From positions 1-64,000 of the forward strand of contig NZ_JACEMT010000030.1 in the NCBI RefSeq assembly GCF_013868415.1: a DNA stretch of 64,000 nucleotides, written 5' to 3'. This DNA is from Marinobacterium marinum (GTDB lineage: Bacteria; Pseudomonadota; Gammaproteobacteria; Pseudomonadales; Balneatricaceae). This document shows, in pieces, positions 18,151-28,273 of this stretch. The first letter of the stretch is position 1. Each line of letters starts with the position of its first letter. Under the pieces are notes generated by a model. That model worked only from the letters and a program-made list of their open reading frames with translations. It made no database searches and had not been told where the DNA came from. A program made the translations under genes and the position numbers.

Positions 18151-18239
18151 GAAAAAAGGCAGACCGGTAAGTACCTGATCTGCCTCTTAAAATTTGGTAG
18201 CGGGGGCTGGATTTGAACCAACGACCTTCGGGTTATGAG
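18151..18239. repeat. Left att site: 89-bp direct repeat of the tRNA-fMet 3' half and terminator
   Basis: Exactly identical over 89 bases to 26673-26761; the first differing bases are C/T on the left and A/C on the right. The repeat holds the tRNA terminator hairpin (18152-18184) and the tRNA 3' half from the anticodon loop to CCA (18195-18239). This is the displaced original gene end left when an element integrated at the tRNA. Confidence 0.92.
18195..18239 (-). pseudogene. tRNA-fMet 3' fragment
   Basis: Forty-five bases identical to the 3' part of the initiator tRNA at 26717-26793, from the anticodon loop (CTCATAACCC) through the T arm and CCA. The sequence then diverges into island DNA, so no cloverleaf can form. 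It is a relic of integration, not a functional gene. Confidence 0.93.
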
Positions 18240-18348
18240 AATGAAGGCGATAAAGTGCCTCAACAGTCCTAATTGCTACTAATCGTCTTAAAATCAGCAT
18301 TTTATATGGGTTTTGTCTAAGTGGGAGCAGCTTTCAACGTCACTTAAT

Positions 18349-18415
18349 GTCACTTTTTGACAGATAGGTTTGTCACAAATTCAAAGTGAGAATTTACACA
18401 TAAAATGACCTTAGG
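18349..18415. repeat. Left-end arm motifs of the island
   Basis: Contains GTCACTTTTTGAC (18349-18361), TTTGTCACA (18369-18377) and TGACCTTAGG (18406-18415). The first and last recur in inverted orientation at the right end of the island (26586-26598 and 26575-26584), and TTTGTCACA recurs in direct orientation. Such arrays near att cores are usually arm sites for integrase or excisionase. Confidence 0.6.
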
Positions 18416-18591
18416 TGAGCGGATCTGAAGCGGGAGTCGGGAGGTGCTCATCGGTGCTGAACCAGTCAAAGCAGTTCAGTGAGCGGTCTGGCAGTCAGTG
18501 AGGTACGAATTCAAAGGGTACTCATAGAAGTATCGGAGTATCTGTTAGGCACGCAGCGTGTCATGTTACCGAGCATATGCACCTGTAGTGG

Positions 18592-20714
<2,123 letters not shown>

Positions 20715-20716
20715 GT

Positions 20717-20983
20717 GGCCTTTTTTAGTATCGCTTTCTCCCGCTCCAACCGATTAACTCTGGCTTCCAGCTCCTGGATCCTCTGTTGCTCCGGAGTGAG
20801 TGCCTTTGTAGAGGGCGTGACGCCGTCTCGTTCAGCGCGCAGCTGGTTGACCCAACGTCTCAATGCAGACTCTCCCACATCCACTGCACGGCTGGCTTCA
20901 GCCATGCTGTAACCCTGATCAACCACCAGACTGGCGGCTTCCACTTTGAACGCGGTTGAAAACGAACGACGCTGTCTTGCCAT
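20717..20983 (-). pseudogene. IS3-family OrfA, truncated by IS30
   Basis: The N-terminal DNA-binding half of the IS3 transposase starts at the ATG at 20983 (MARQRRSFSTAFKVEAASL). It has the HTH GYSMAEASRAVDVGESALRR and the leucine zipper EQQRIQELEARVNRLEREK. The native frame stops at the insertion after AILKKA; the last residues ([13 protein letters not shown]) now lie on the other side of the IS30 copy. Readthrough into IS30 adds a few foreign residues. Confidence 0.85.
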
Positions 20984-21190
20984 TGAACACCTCTTCTTCG
21001 GCGGTGACTTTACCACCTTAAATTGGTGTCCGGGATCATTAGACCACTACAACCTGAAGAGCCTGAAGATTAGCTGTCCTAGGATCACTCAAGTTGCTCA
21101 GGCAGGCGCCCGGAGAGTATCAATGTGTTTCCCACTGTTCCAGGTTGACCAGGCATTTAGCCATGCGTCCATTTCAGGTAGGGTTGGGTA

Positions 21191-22300
21191 TTACCTGGGG
21201 GACAGCAGATCAATGTCCAAGTTAACATCGTCTGGCATTAATCTCAGGCGCTCAATCTCGTCTTGTTGGGCGTCGGCTATCCGCCGTAACTCGACCAACT
21301 CCTGCGTCAGGTGCTCAATTTCAGTCTGCATCTGCGTGATCAGGTCATTACTGGCTGCCACCTTACTTTCGGCTTCGGCTAGTAGGGTTTGCAGGTGTTG
21401 AATTTGCTTTGAGTTGCGCTCGTTAAGCGCCTCGGCAGCTTCTGCTCGAGCGCGGTCGCTAGGATTCGAACGGGTAACAGCTTGATTGTCACGATCCTGG
21501 GCGCGAGCAAACACTGGCCTTGCCCACTTTATCCATGCTTCATGCTGCTTTTGCAGCGCTGCTTCTGGGTTTAACCGATCGATCAGACTGAGTTTTAGTG
21601 GTTGAGGGTGTTTTGTGACCTGCATGCTGATGTTACGGTAAAACTGTTGCACCGTAACGTGCCGCGCTTTGCTGCCTTTGACCCCGCGCTCCAGTCCATG
21701 TTGCGCCCCCACTTGGGCGGCGAACTCGGTTTGTAGGATGGAAAGTTTATTGCGGCCATCGAACCAGTGTTTTGCACTCAGGATCGACCGCGCCGGCATG
21801 GGGTATTCGCGGGTTTCACGCACCTGTTTTCCGGTTTCCGGATCTTTACCAGAGATCACCGACCTCTTGCGGGTCTTGGCTTCTACCTCACGCACTGGCA
21901 CCACATACAAGATCAGGTGCGGGGTTAGCTCATCGTAGTGCCGAGACGTGGTAATCAAGTTTTCAGCGCCGAACTTTTGCTGAACCCAGGCTACCGCGTC
22001 ATCGAAATACTCGGTGCTGTCGACCTTGCCTCCCTCTTCCTTAAATGCAGCATGAGAAGCGGTCACCAGCATCTCTACCAGAGGTACTGCTTGCGGGTCG
22101 ATTTCATCCAGCTGTGCCAGGCGGGTATCGAGTGCGGCGAACAGTTCGGAGGTGCTAGTGGCCCCGGTGTGTTGGTTGAGGTTCAGCCGATTAGGGTCGG
22201 CGTTCAGTGTCTCCCGACCTCTGAAATTATGGTCCCCAGAGCCGCCGACGTTGCCACGGGAGGGCAGTTTTTTGACCCTGAAAATCGCTTTGTGACCCAT
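21191..22300 (-). CDS. MobV-family relaxase (Mob/Pre)
   Basis: A 369-residue relaxase that would nick an oriT and pilot single-stranded DNA into a conjugative pore supplied by a helper. The N-terminal pattern RVKKLPSRGNVGGSGDHNFR with RETLNADPNRLN and the metal-binding motif HYDELTPHLILYVVPV (HxDExTPH) are diagnostic of the MobV/Mob_Pre family. The C-terminal third (about 270-355) is a coiled coil rich in Glu, Ala and Gln. No coupling protein or second mob gene is adjacent. A candidate oriT lies about 80-130 bases upstream. This makes the island mobilizable in trans in principle. Confidence 0.88.
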   Translation of the reverse strand: MGHKAIFRVKKLPSRGNVGGSGDHNFRGRETLNADPNRLNLNQHTGATSTSELFAALDTRLAQLDEIDPQAVPLVEMLVTASHAAFKEEGGKVDSTEYFDDAVAWVQQKFGAENLITTSRHYDELTPHLILYVVPVREVEAKTRKRSVISGKDPETGKQVRETREYPMPARSILSAKHWFDGRNKLSILQTEFAAQVGAQHGLERGVKGSKARHVTVQQFYRNISMQVTKHPQPLKLSLIDRLNPEAALQKQHEAWIKWARPVFARAQDRDNQAVTRSNPSDRARAEAAEALNERNSKQIQHLQTLLAEAESKVAASNDLITQMQTEIEHLTQELVELRRIADAQQDEIERLRLMPDDVNLDIDLLSPR

Positions 22301-22379
22301 GATTGTTACCTGTATAGGGGAGGGTGCGTCTTAACATCGCGGAAGAGGCAGTAAAGCATACTTGTCATATCTTTAACAA

Positions 22380-22430
22380 TGAGTGTACTCACTACACCCC
22401 TTGTACAATTGTTACAAGAGGAGTGGGTTA
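22380..22430. other. Candidate oriT region
   Basis: Upstream of the relaxase start there is an inverted repeat CTTGTA-n6-TTACAAG-like (22400-22418), followed on the plus strand by GAGTGGGTTA (22421-22430), close to the MobV-type nic core TAGTGTGTTA. On the minus strand GTAGTGAGTACACT (22382-22395) is a second nic-like string. The location 5' of the mob gene is standard for MobV plasmids. Which strand is nicked cannot be decided by eye. Confidence 0.4.
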
Positions 22431-22439
22431 TTAAAAGGT

Positions 22440-22980
22440 TCATCGCACTTTTCCAGGAAACGCGGCTTTGATTTTCAGAAAGAAGCAGTCGCTATCCCGG
22501 TATCCTTAGGCCATTCGCTTGATCACTTTGATGCGGTTATTCATCCCTTCCAGCACACTTGTATTGGGCCTATATATCGCACTTGAAACGATGCCAGGCA
22601 GATAACTGTTCAGGCGTTTAGCTAAGAGTATGCGAGGCTTGATACTGCTTCCCATGGCCATGTTGAGCCATTCACTCCAACGTATACGAGCCTCCTCTTC
22701 ACTCGGGGCATACCACAGCTCTTTCAGGTTGGTTTTCAGCAGATACACGGTTGTGAGCGGAGCATTGGTGGACAGCAGTTCATCCAGTTTGATGCTCTGC
22801 TCAGAGGACAGCTTGTCCCGGTTGCGTAATAACAACCAGCGACCGCGTCGATCTGCTGACAGACATTTCTGCCCATCCAAGTAACGAATGATCTCATCGC
22901 TTTACGGCTCCTCCCCTCGCCAATCGGCTTTACTGCACCGGATTGTGGCAGCTGGGGGGACTGATCATGTCCAAACACCT
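22440..22980 (-). pseudogene. ISL3-family transposase C-terminal remnant
   Basis: The frame downstream of about 22880 encodes a C-terminal ISL3 transposase segment (LLKTNLKELWYAPSEEEARI, then NTSVLEGMNNRIKVIKRMA). A TAA then replaces the conserved Tyr of the family's AYGYRD motif; beyond it GYRDSD and FFLKIKAAFPGKVR continue in the same frame to a natural stop at 22440. A second stop precedes the SDEIIRYLDGQK segment near 22900, and the N-terminal half is missing. The copy is inactive. Confidence 0.75.
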
Positions 22981-22999
22981 AACAGCAGTGTTCGAGCAC

Positions 23000-23294
23000 A
23001 ATCTTGCATTCTCAGAGAAGCCACTATTGTGCATGGCCGTTTTTCTCACCGAAGGCTTGCTCTGGGGGGGATCGTATTCTTGCCAGCGCCTATAACGATA
23101 ACTACACAATAGTTTACAAACGCAGCGGGGGAGGGCGTAACATTGATGCGGCAGTGCGATGATAAGATGTCGCGCACCCGCGGTTGAACTTGGCGATGGA
23201 GAGGCCCGCCGAGGGTCTGTAATACCTGCTATGCGACAGGCGGGTGCTTTACTTTGCAACCGGTTTTGCAGAATACGGTGGGTAGCATGGATAG
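23000..23294. other. Gene-free gap with a possible structured element (23174-23247)
   Basis: No gene is supported. Within it a perfect 8-bp inverted repeat GCACCCGC (23174-23181) and GCGGGTGC (23240-23247) encloses two smaller possible stems, GGCG/CGCC and CCTG/CAGG, giving a three-way-junction-like fold of 74 bases. A weak T-rich stretch follows on the plus strand. It could be a terminator region, an IS end or a small RNA. It does not fit a tRNA (no TTC-loop T arm). Confidence 0.35.
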
Positions 23295-24170
23295 TTACAG
23301 AATCAGTCCTCCCAGCTCATCCCGATTAGCCAATGTCAGCTGGTGAGCGTTTGGATTGTCCTGTGTCTGTTCAGGAGTCCCGATTCTGAGTTCTACTGCC
23401 ATGTATTTCACCAGCGGTGCACGAAGCGTCACTTTTAATTGCTTTTCTGGCCCCATTGCGTAGTCGTCGGCCACGAGTTGCTGTCGTTCTGGATCAAGTG
23501 CCGGGTTCGGAATCAGCACCATTTCGACCGTTTTAAACCACTCTTTATCATGTTCCGGGTTTGCCATTTCCAGCCGGTCGCTGTCGATCTCGGGTATCGA
23601 TACAAACCGATGCAGCATAAAGTCCTTGAATCTCTGATCTTTCTCACAAAAAGCTCGCACATGCCACCGGCCACTGGCGGATACCAGTGTGTGAGGTGCG
23701 ATCAAACGCTCTGCGCCGTCAGGATTGGAGAAGGACCGGTAACAGACAGTTATTCTCTGCTTCTGGCGTACTGCCTGCATGATCACGCGCACCACGTCCG
23801 GATTCACCGGGCGGGTGAGGGGGTGCAATCTGTCGATCGGGGCTTGCCAAGTCTGCAAGGCGTAAAAATGACTGTCGCGGAAGCTGTTGCTGTGCAGCAG
23901 GTCGAGATATTCATGTACTTCACCATGACTAAAACAAGGGTCAAACTCCGTATCAGGGACATACCCCCTGGTCTGACTACAGTGATAAATATTGCCGGGG
24001 GCTACCTGCTGATATGACTTGAGGATGTCCGAAGCCTTGTTCCGGCCAATCGAAAATGCATCTTGGAGGTGATTGCTGGTCAGCCGACCCTCCCAAAGCG
24101 CGATTACTTCGATCAAGTGGAACTGAGCCATACGCTCCCAGCTGAGCGCTGTAGTGATGTTTGCATCCAT
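23295..24170 (-). CDS. WYL-domain transcription regulator, CapW/BrxR type
   Basis: A 291-residue regulator. Residues about 11-75 form a winged helix (LTSNHLQDAFSIGRNKASDI, then a wing with CSQTRGYVP). A WYL-like ligand-sensing domain follows (about 125-190), with LVSASGRWHVRAF and RFKDFMLHRF, and a WCX-type C-terminal domain (about 205-285). This architecture and length match the BrxR/CapW repressors that control BREX, CBASS and other phage-defence loci. It is divergent from the Argonaute gene with 114 bases between starts, so it very probably represses that gene. The ligand is unknown; nucleic acid or nucleotide signals are suggested for the family. Confidence 0.8.
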   Translation of the reverse strand: MDANITTALSWERMAQFHLIEVIALWEGRLTSNHLQDAFSIGRNKASDILKSYQQVAPGNIYHCSQTRGYVPDTEFDPCFSHGEVHEYLDLLHSNSFRDSHFYALQTWQAPIDRLHPLTRPVNPDVVRVIMQAVRQKQRITVCYRSFSNPDGAERLIAPHTLVSASGRWHVRAFCEKDQRFKDFMLHRFVSIPEIDSDRLEMANPEHDKEWFKTVEMVLIPNPALDPERQQLVADDYAMGPEKQLKVTLRAPLVKYMAVELRIGTPEQTQDNPNAHQLTLANRDELGGLIL

Positions 24171-24284
24171 ATAAACACCGGGTCTGTTTGAAAATCGGAC
24201 AGATTGTAAATCCGTTCAGTATCGCATGATTGACCGGGTTGCGGCATTCTCAACTGCATCACAAATTCGCGAGGGCTGTTCGGC
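24171..24284. promoter_or_regulatory. Shared divergent promoter region of WYL regulator and Argonaute
   Basis: Contains spaced inverted repeats suited to a dimeric regulator: CTGTTTG (24184-24190) with CGGACAG (24196-24202), and CGGA (24196-24199) with TCCG (24211-24214). The elements overlap around 24184-24214, close to the regulator's own start and upstream of the Argonaute ribosome site GAGGG (24271-24275). No convincing -35/-10 pair stands out on either strand, so promoter positions are undetermined. Confidence 0.4.
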
Positions 24285-26540
24285 ATGACGCAAACACGAG
24301 TACAGGCAAACATCGGCCTGTCGGCCATGACATTAGACCGTGATCTCAAACAGGTACCTGTTTACCGCTATCGCGTGATTATCGAGTCGGGTTTTGAGGA
24401 ACAGGACTCGCCAGTGATACTGACACGCAAAGCGGCGAGGTTAGCGGCGGGTCGCAATAACTGGCAGCCTGTGACCGATGTGGCGCATTTTGTGGTGGCA
24501 TCACTGCAAACGCTGGACAATCTGAATATTGATGCCTACGGCTGCCAATATACACTGGAATTTGAAACCGAGGCGGTGCTTGATGCGTCCGTCGACAAAG
24601 AGCGTGACGCTATCGAGCGTCTGCTCAACCAGGACTTGTACCGTGCTGCCTATCAGCTGGCCCGGCAGCGTGATGCACAAGGGGACCAGATACTCAAAGC
24701 ATGCCGTCACGCTGGTTGGACGGAGTTAGAAGAGACTCAACCATCCGAGCGTATCGGTATCCAGTCCGACTATCTGGATCTGTTCAAAACCCTGCGCCTG
24801 ACTCCTGAACTGCTGCCTGATGGCCAGGTGATATTGGGGCTATCGATTCGGCATAAAATCTGTGCCCACGCCGGTATTACCTTGGATTGGGTTATCCAGA
24901 AGCGCCCACACTGGCTGAAAGATATTCGGCGCGTGCGTCATCGGTATGTGGATCCGGGTAAGTCAGCAATGGTGGCAGATCTGCATGGTGTTGCGGCTGA
25001 CAAGTCAGCCGATTCATTGGTTCCGGGTACGACTCAGAGCATCTATGAATACCATGCATCAAGAGGCCGCATTCTGACAGCCGAGGCAGACAATATTCGT
25101 AGTAGCCAAGTGGTGCGTGTCAGCTACGGACGGAGTGACAAGTTTGAACACCTGGCTGCACTGCTTGAACCCATGTTCGATTTTGAAACCCTGCAGAAGA
25201 TTGATAGCCGTTTACTGAATAGCATCGCTCGCGATCTGAAATGGCCGGTTATGGAGCGTTTAAAAGCCTCCGGCAAGATGGTTAAAGGCCTTGCGTTGCC
25301 GGGCTTTGCGGCCAAGGTGGTACCAGCCAAGTCATCGGAGCGAGCTGTTGATAACATCCGCCCACGTTTTAGTTTGCGCTTTCATAACGGCCGATCCGGC
25401 GACAAGGAAAAGGATGTACTTCAGTTTAAAGCCTATCAAGGCATGACGCGCACTCAAGTGGTTTGCCTGGCTGTTGGCACCAAGGTCCAGCCTGAGGTTT
25501 TGAGCACTCACTTCCAGAAATTGCAGGCGGCTTGTCAGAAGCTATGTGCCGATCCACTTCCGCCATGGAAGGGTGTCATGTCAGTGTCGCCACTGAAAAA
25601 TGCACTGGAGCTTGATGCGCGTCTGAGTAAGACTCCACAAGGCAACACCCTGTTGGTGATCGCACTCGATAAGTCGGTCAACAAGGCTGAAATTCGCGAC
25701 GTGGCGTTTCGTCATAAGCTCGCCTGCCAATTCATGTTGACCGATCATCGGCCAAATACCTATCAGACCAGCTATTACGCCAACCTGGCGGCGGGTGTGT
25801 TCAGCAAAGGCGGCGGCCTGATTTGTGGATTGGATGAGATGCCTGGAGAGGTAGATCTGTTCATTGGGTTGGATATGGGTGGTGTTTCACAAAGGGCTCC
25901 GGGGTCAGCCTTCTTGTTCACGCGTAATGGTGTCCAGCTGGGGTGGCAGTTGGCGGATCTCCAAAGCGGAGAACGGTTGGGTGATGAAGCGCTGGCCAGT
26001 CTGCTACATAAAAGCATTCAGGAATATGCGCGGCACCATAATAGCGATGTGCCGCGCAGGATTACAATCCATCGTGATGGTCGTTTCTTTGAAAGTTTTG
26101 ATGTAATTCAATCGGTTGAGCGTCAATATGACGTCAGTATCAGCGTGCTGGAAGTGATTAAAAGTGGTGCGCCAATTCTCTTCCGCAAGTATCAACATGC
26201 AGGCAAGCCGGTCTATAAGAACCCTGAAGTAGGAGATGTATACCGCTACGTTGGCTTGAATGAGCTGATCCTGGCGACCTACAGTGGTCAAGAGCTAGGT
26301 GCCTGGGGCGATAAGGTCAGCGTGCGGCCTCTGCGCCTGCGCAAGCGTTATGGTGATGAGTCCCTGGAGGCTTTGGCTAAGCAGGTGCTATTGCTCAGTC
26401 GCATCCACGGCGCCTCCCTGTATCGTCACCCTCGCTTACCGGTCACGACTCATCACGCGGACCGATTCGCGACATTGCGGCAGTCATGCAGCATCGAAGC
26501 GTTGTCATACATGGACAGAACCTGTCCGGTGTACCTTTAA
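24285..26540 (+). CDS. Long prokaryotic Argonaute (pAgo) with candidate DEDD catalytic tetrad
   Basis: A 751-residue protein that would use a small nucleic acid guide to bind and cut complementary DNA or RNA. N, L1, PAZ-like and L2 regions occupy about 1-400, MID about 400-520 and PIWI about 520-751. PIWI residues align as Asp530 (FIGLDMGG), Glu563 (SGERLGDEAL, the Glu finger), Asp598 (ITIHRDG) and Asp726 (TTHHADRFA), which suggests an active slicer. By spacing, the MID guide-5'-end pocket would be Lys467, Arg471, Gln482 and Lys508. The ATG at 24285 has GAGGG 9 bases upstream; Met15 is an alternative. It is divergent from a WYL repressor inside a mobile island, which argues for defence against phage or plasmids. 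Whether guide and target are RNA or DNA is unknown. Confidence 0.9.
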   Translation: MTQTRVQANIGLSAMTLDRDLKQVPVYRYRVIIESGFEEQDSPVILTRKAARLAAGRNNWQPVTDVAHFVVASLQTLDNLNIDAYGCQYTLEFETEAVLDASVDKERDAIERLLNQDLYRAAYQLARQRDAQGDQILKACRHAGWTELEETQPSERIGIQSDYLDLFKTLRLTPELLPDGQVILGLSIRHKICAHAGITLDWVIQKRPHWLKDIRRVRHRYVDPGKSAMVADLHGVAADKSADSLVPGTTQSIYEYHASRGRILTAEADNIRSSQVVRVSYGRSDKFEHLAALLEPMFDFETLQKIDSRLLNSIARDLKWPVMERLKASGKMVKGLALPGFAAKVVPAKSSERAVDNIRPRFSLRFHNGRSGDKEKDVLQFKAYQGMTRTQVVCLAVGTKVQPEVLSTHFQKLQAACQKLCADPLPPWKGVMSVSPLKNALELDARLSKTPQGNTLLVIALDKSVNKAEIRDVAFRHKLACQFMLTDHRPNTYQTSYYANLAAGVFSKGGGLICGLDEMPGEVDLFIGLDMGGVSQRAPGSAFLFTRNGVQLGWQLADLQSGERLGDEALASLLHKSIQEYARHHNSDVPRRITIHRDGRFFESFDVIQSVERQYDVSISVLEVIKSGAPILFRKYQHAGKPVYKNPEVGDVYRYVGLNELILATYSGQELGAWGDKVSVRPLRLRKRYGDESLEALAKQVLLLSRIHGASLYRHPRLPVTTHHADRFATLRQSCSIEALSYMDRTCPVYL

Positions 26541-26574
26541 CAATGGCTTCACTTAAGTGGTTGAGCAGAAGTGC

Positions 26575-26649
26575 CCTAAGGTCAGGTCAAAAAGTGACTA
26601 TCTCAACAGGAGCGATTTCCTGTCACAGGATTTGTCACATTTTGTCACA
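26575..26649. repeat. Right-end arm motifs of the island
   Basis: CCTAAGGTCA (26575-26584) and GTCAAAAAGTGAC (26586-26598) are exact inverted copies of the left-end motifs TGACCTTAGG and GTCACTTTTTGAC. TTTGTCACA occurs twice in tandem here (26631-26639 and 26641-26649) in the same orientation as at 18369-18377. Confidence 0.6.
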
Positions 26650-26672
26650 CGGAAGAATGTAAGAGGTACAAT

Positions 26673-26793
<121 letters not shown>

Positions 26794-26957
26794 TCAACTT
26801 GATGACGTGTATATTACGGACGTAAGACGCCAAGGTCAAGGACTTGTTAAGATTTTTTTAACGATAGTGTTAAGTATCGGCTGCAAGTCTCTGTTACTGG
26901 GGTATCTTGCCGCGGTATGAGTGTGGTCGAGTGTATATGGGGGCAGTAAAAACGATA

Positions 26958-27578
26958 TCAGTCTTGGTCCAGACGCTGCACCCGTGCCTGCCCATGAAGC
27001 TGTTCGGTCAGGGCTGCATTGAATGCGGGTTCCTGTTCCAGTGGCAGAGACAGCTGCAACTGTACCTTTTCGGTGAAGTGTTGATCATTGCGGGTGACGT
27101 CAAACCCGTTCAGAAGCGCATCCACTGCGGCGGTCAGGCTATAGGGGTAAGTCAGGTGATAGTGTGCCAGCGGGGCCTGTGTTTGCAGGGGTGTTTGGGC
27201 CAATACGGCGCGGACGGCCTGGGAATAGGCCCGTACCAGTCCACCGGTACCCAGCTTGACCCCGCCGAAGAAGCGTGTGACAACAACACAGGCATGGCCC
27301 ACCTCGGCACCGTTCAAAACGGCCAGCATGGGGCGCCCGGCTGTGCCGGAGGGTTCGCCGTCATCGCTGCAGCCCCGCTCGAACAGTGACTGAGGCTCGC
27401 CACTGATAAAGGCCCAGCAGTGGTGGTTGGCACCAGGAAAGCGGCGGCGCTGCTGTTCGATGAAGGCCTTTGCTTCGGCTTCGGAAGCAATCGGGCACAG
27501 GCAGGCGATGAAACGACTTTTCTTGACCTCGATTTCTGCTTCGGTCGTGCTGGTCGGGATGTAATAGGTACGGGGCAC
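26958..27578 (-). CDS. yigZ: YigZ/IMPACT family protein
   Basis: A conserved protein of unknown molecular role, with an N-terminal IMPACT domain and a C-terminal EF-G-V-like domain. From a GTG at 27578 it has 206 residues and begins with RTYYIPTSTTEAEIEVKKSRF, close to the known 204-residue size. An upstream in-frame start (27656) would add 26 atypical residues. Family signatures FPGANHHCWAF, DDGEPSGTAGRPML and TRFFGGVKLGTGGLVRAYS are all present. The gene directly follows the tRNA-fMet region and is transcribed toward it. Confidence 0.88.
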   Translation of the reverse strand: MPRTYYIPTSTTEAEIEVKKSRFIACLCPIASEAEAKAFIEQQRRRFPGANHHCWAFISGEPQSLFERGCSDDGEPSGTAGRPMLAVLNGAEVGHACVVVTRFFGGVKLGTGGLVRAYSQAVRAVLAQTPLQTQAPLAHYHLTYPYSLTAAVDALLNGFDVTRNDQHFTEKVQLQLSLPLEQEPAFNAALTEQLHGQARVQRLDQD

Positions 27579-27674
27579 GGGGCTCTCGAATAACGTGAAA
27601 CGGCACGCACGCAGGGTGCTATCAGGCTTGCCATCATAGCAGAGGAGAGCTGGCAAACCGAGTTTCCGAAGCGA

Positions 27675-27698
27675 CGCTCCCCGTCATCGCGGGGAGCG
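27675..27698. terminator. Perfect GC-rich hairpin
   Basis: CGCTCCCCG (27675-27683) and CGGGGAGCG (27690-27698) form a 9-bp stem with a 6-base loop, between yigZ and the downstream end of a small minus-strand gene. No T run follows on either strand, so it may be a Rho-linked stop or a transcript-stabilising hairpin. Confidence 0.45.
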
Positions 27699-27740
27699 AA
27701 ACGAACGTCCTGAAGGTTTCAGATAACGTGGGCGGGAGAT

Positions 27741-27881
27741 TTATTTACCATGTTTTTGGGCATCTTCGTTCATCAGTTTGCGTACTTTGATGAAGGCCCA
27801 CACCATGGCAATTGCCATCCCGGCAACCCCCAGCAGACTTGGCCATAAAGTTGAAAAGCTGTAAGCATCAATACCGAACAT
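27741..27881 (-). CDS. 46-residue single-span membrane protein
   Basis: A short gene beginning MFGIDAYSFSTLWPS. Its central hydrophobic helix (about 13-32, with GVAGMAIAMVWAF) is followed by the basic segment IKVRKLMNEDAQKHGK, the positive-inside pattern of a single-span inner-membrane peptide. A good AGGTGA ribosome site lies 7 bases before the ATG. The function is unknown; such small proteins often bind larger membrane complexes. It lies upstream of yigZ on the same strand, separated by a GC hairpin. Confidence 0.7.
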   Translation of the reverse strand: MFGIDAYSFSTLWPSLLGVAGMAIAMVWAFIKVRKLMNEDAQKHGK

Positions 27882-28073
27882 AGCAATCACCTGCTTCACT
27901 GTTTTCTAATGTTGAGTTCAGAGTACTCCGATACGATGACAAGGGTATTGACTTGGCTCAAGCCGTATGTGTCTGCTATTTGCTCCATGTCAAGTCTTTG
28001 CAGGGACTTGAAAAAAACGGTGTTTTGAGTCATATCTGAAGCTGATTAATTCACTGATGACAGGGATACGCCC

Positions 28074-28268
28074 ATGTATAAAAGCCAACACTGGACACCC
28101 GAACAGATCAGAAAAATGAATGAGGAAAACTTCCTGGTCGAAATGCTGGATGTTTTCCAGTATTCGCCCTCCAATGAAGACAGCAGTTCTGTAGAACAGA
28201 TGCAGAAAAAGCTGGATGCGATTGAAAGTGCGCTGCAGGCACGTCTGGAAGCTACGCGCACTCGCTGA
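28074..28268 (+). CDS. Small acidic helical protein of unknown function
   Basis: A 64-residue protein (MYKSQHWTPEQIRKMNEENF) with no signal peptide and no cysteine. The C-terminal half, QMQKKLDAIESALQARLEA, looks like a short amphipathic coiled coil. An AGGGA site lies about 8 bases upstream of the ATG. It ends just before a 12-bp hairpin and is convergent with dacB. No family was recognised. Confidence 0.55.
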   Translation: MYKSQHWTPEQIRKMNEENFLVEMLDVFQYSPSNEDSSSVEQMQKKLDAIESALQARLEATRTR

Positions 28269-28273
28269 TGCTG

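Noticed and set aside
17964-18263. A 99-codon minus-strand frame containing RRSLVQIQPPLP
   Set aside because: This is the usual artefact of translating a tRNA 3' half and its flank.
23174-23247. A tRNA-like fold
   Set aside because: The outer stem is the right length, but there is no TTC-containing T loop on either strand and no proper anticodon arm.
27990-28011. Hairpin TCAAGTC/GACTTGA followed by an A run, considered as a terminator
   Set aside because: The A run is 3' of the stem on the plus strand and on the minus strand the T run precedes the stem, so neither strand has terminator polarity.
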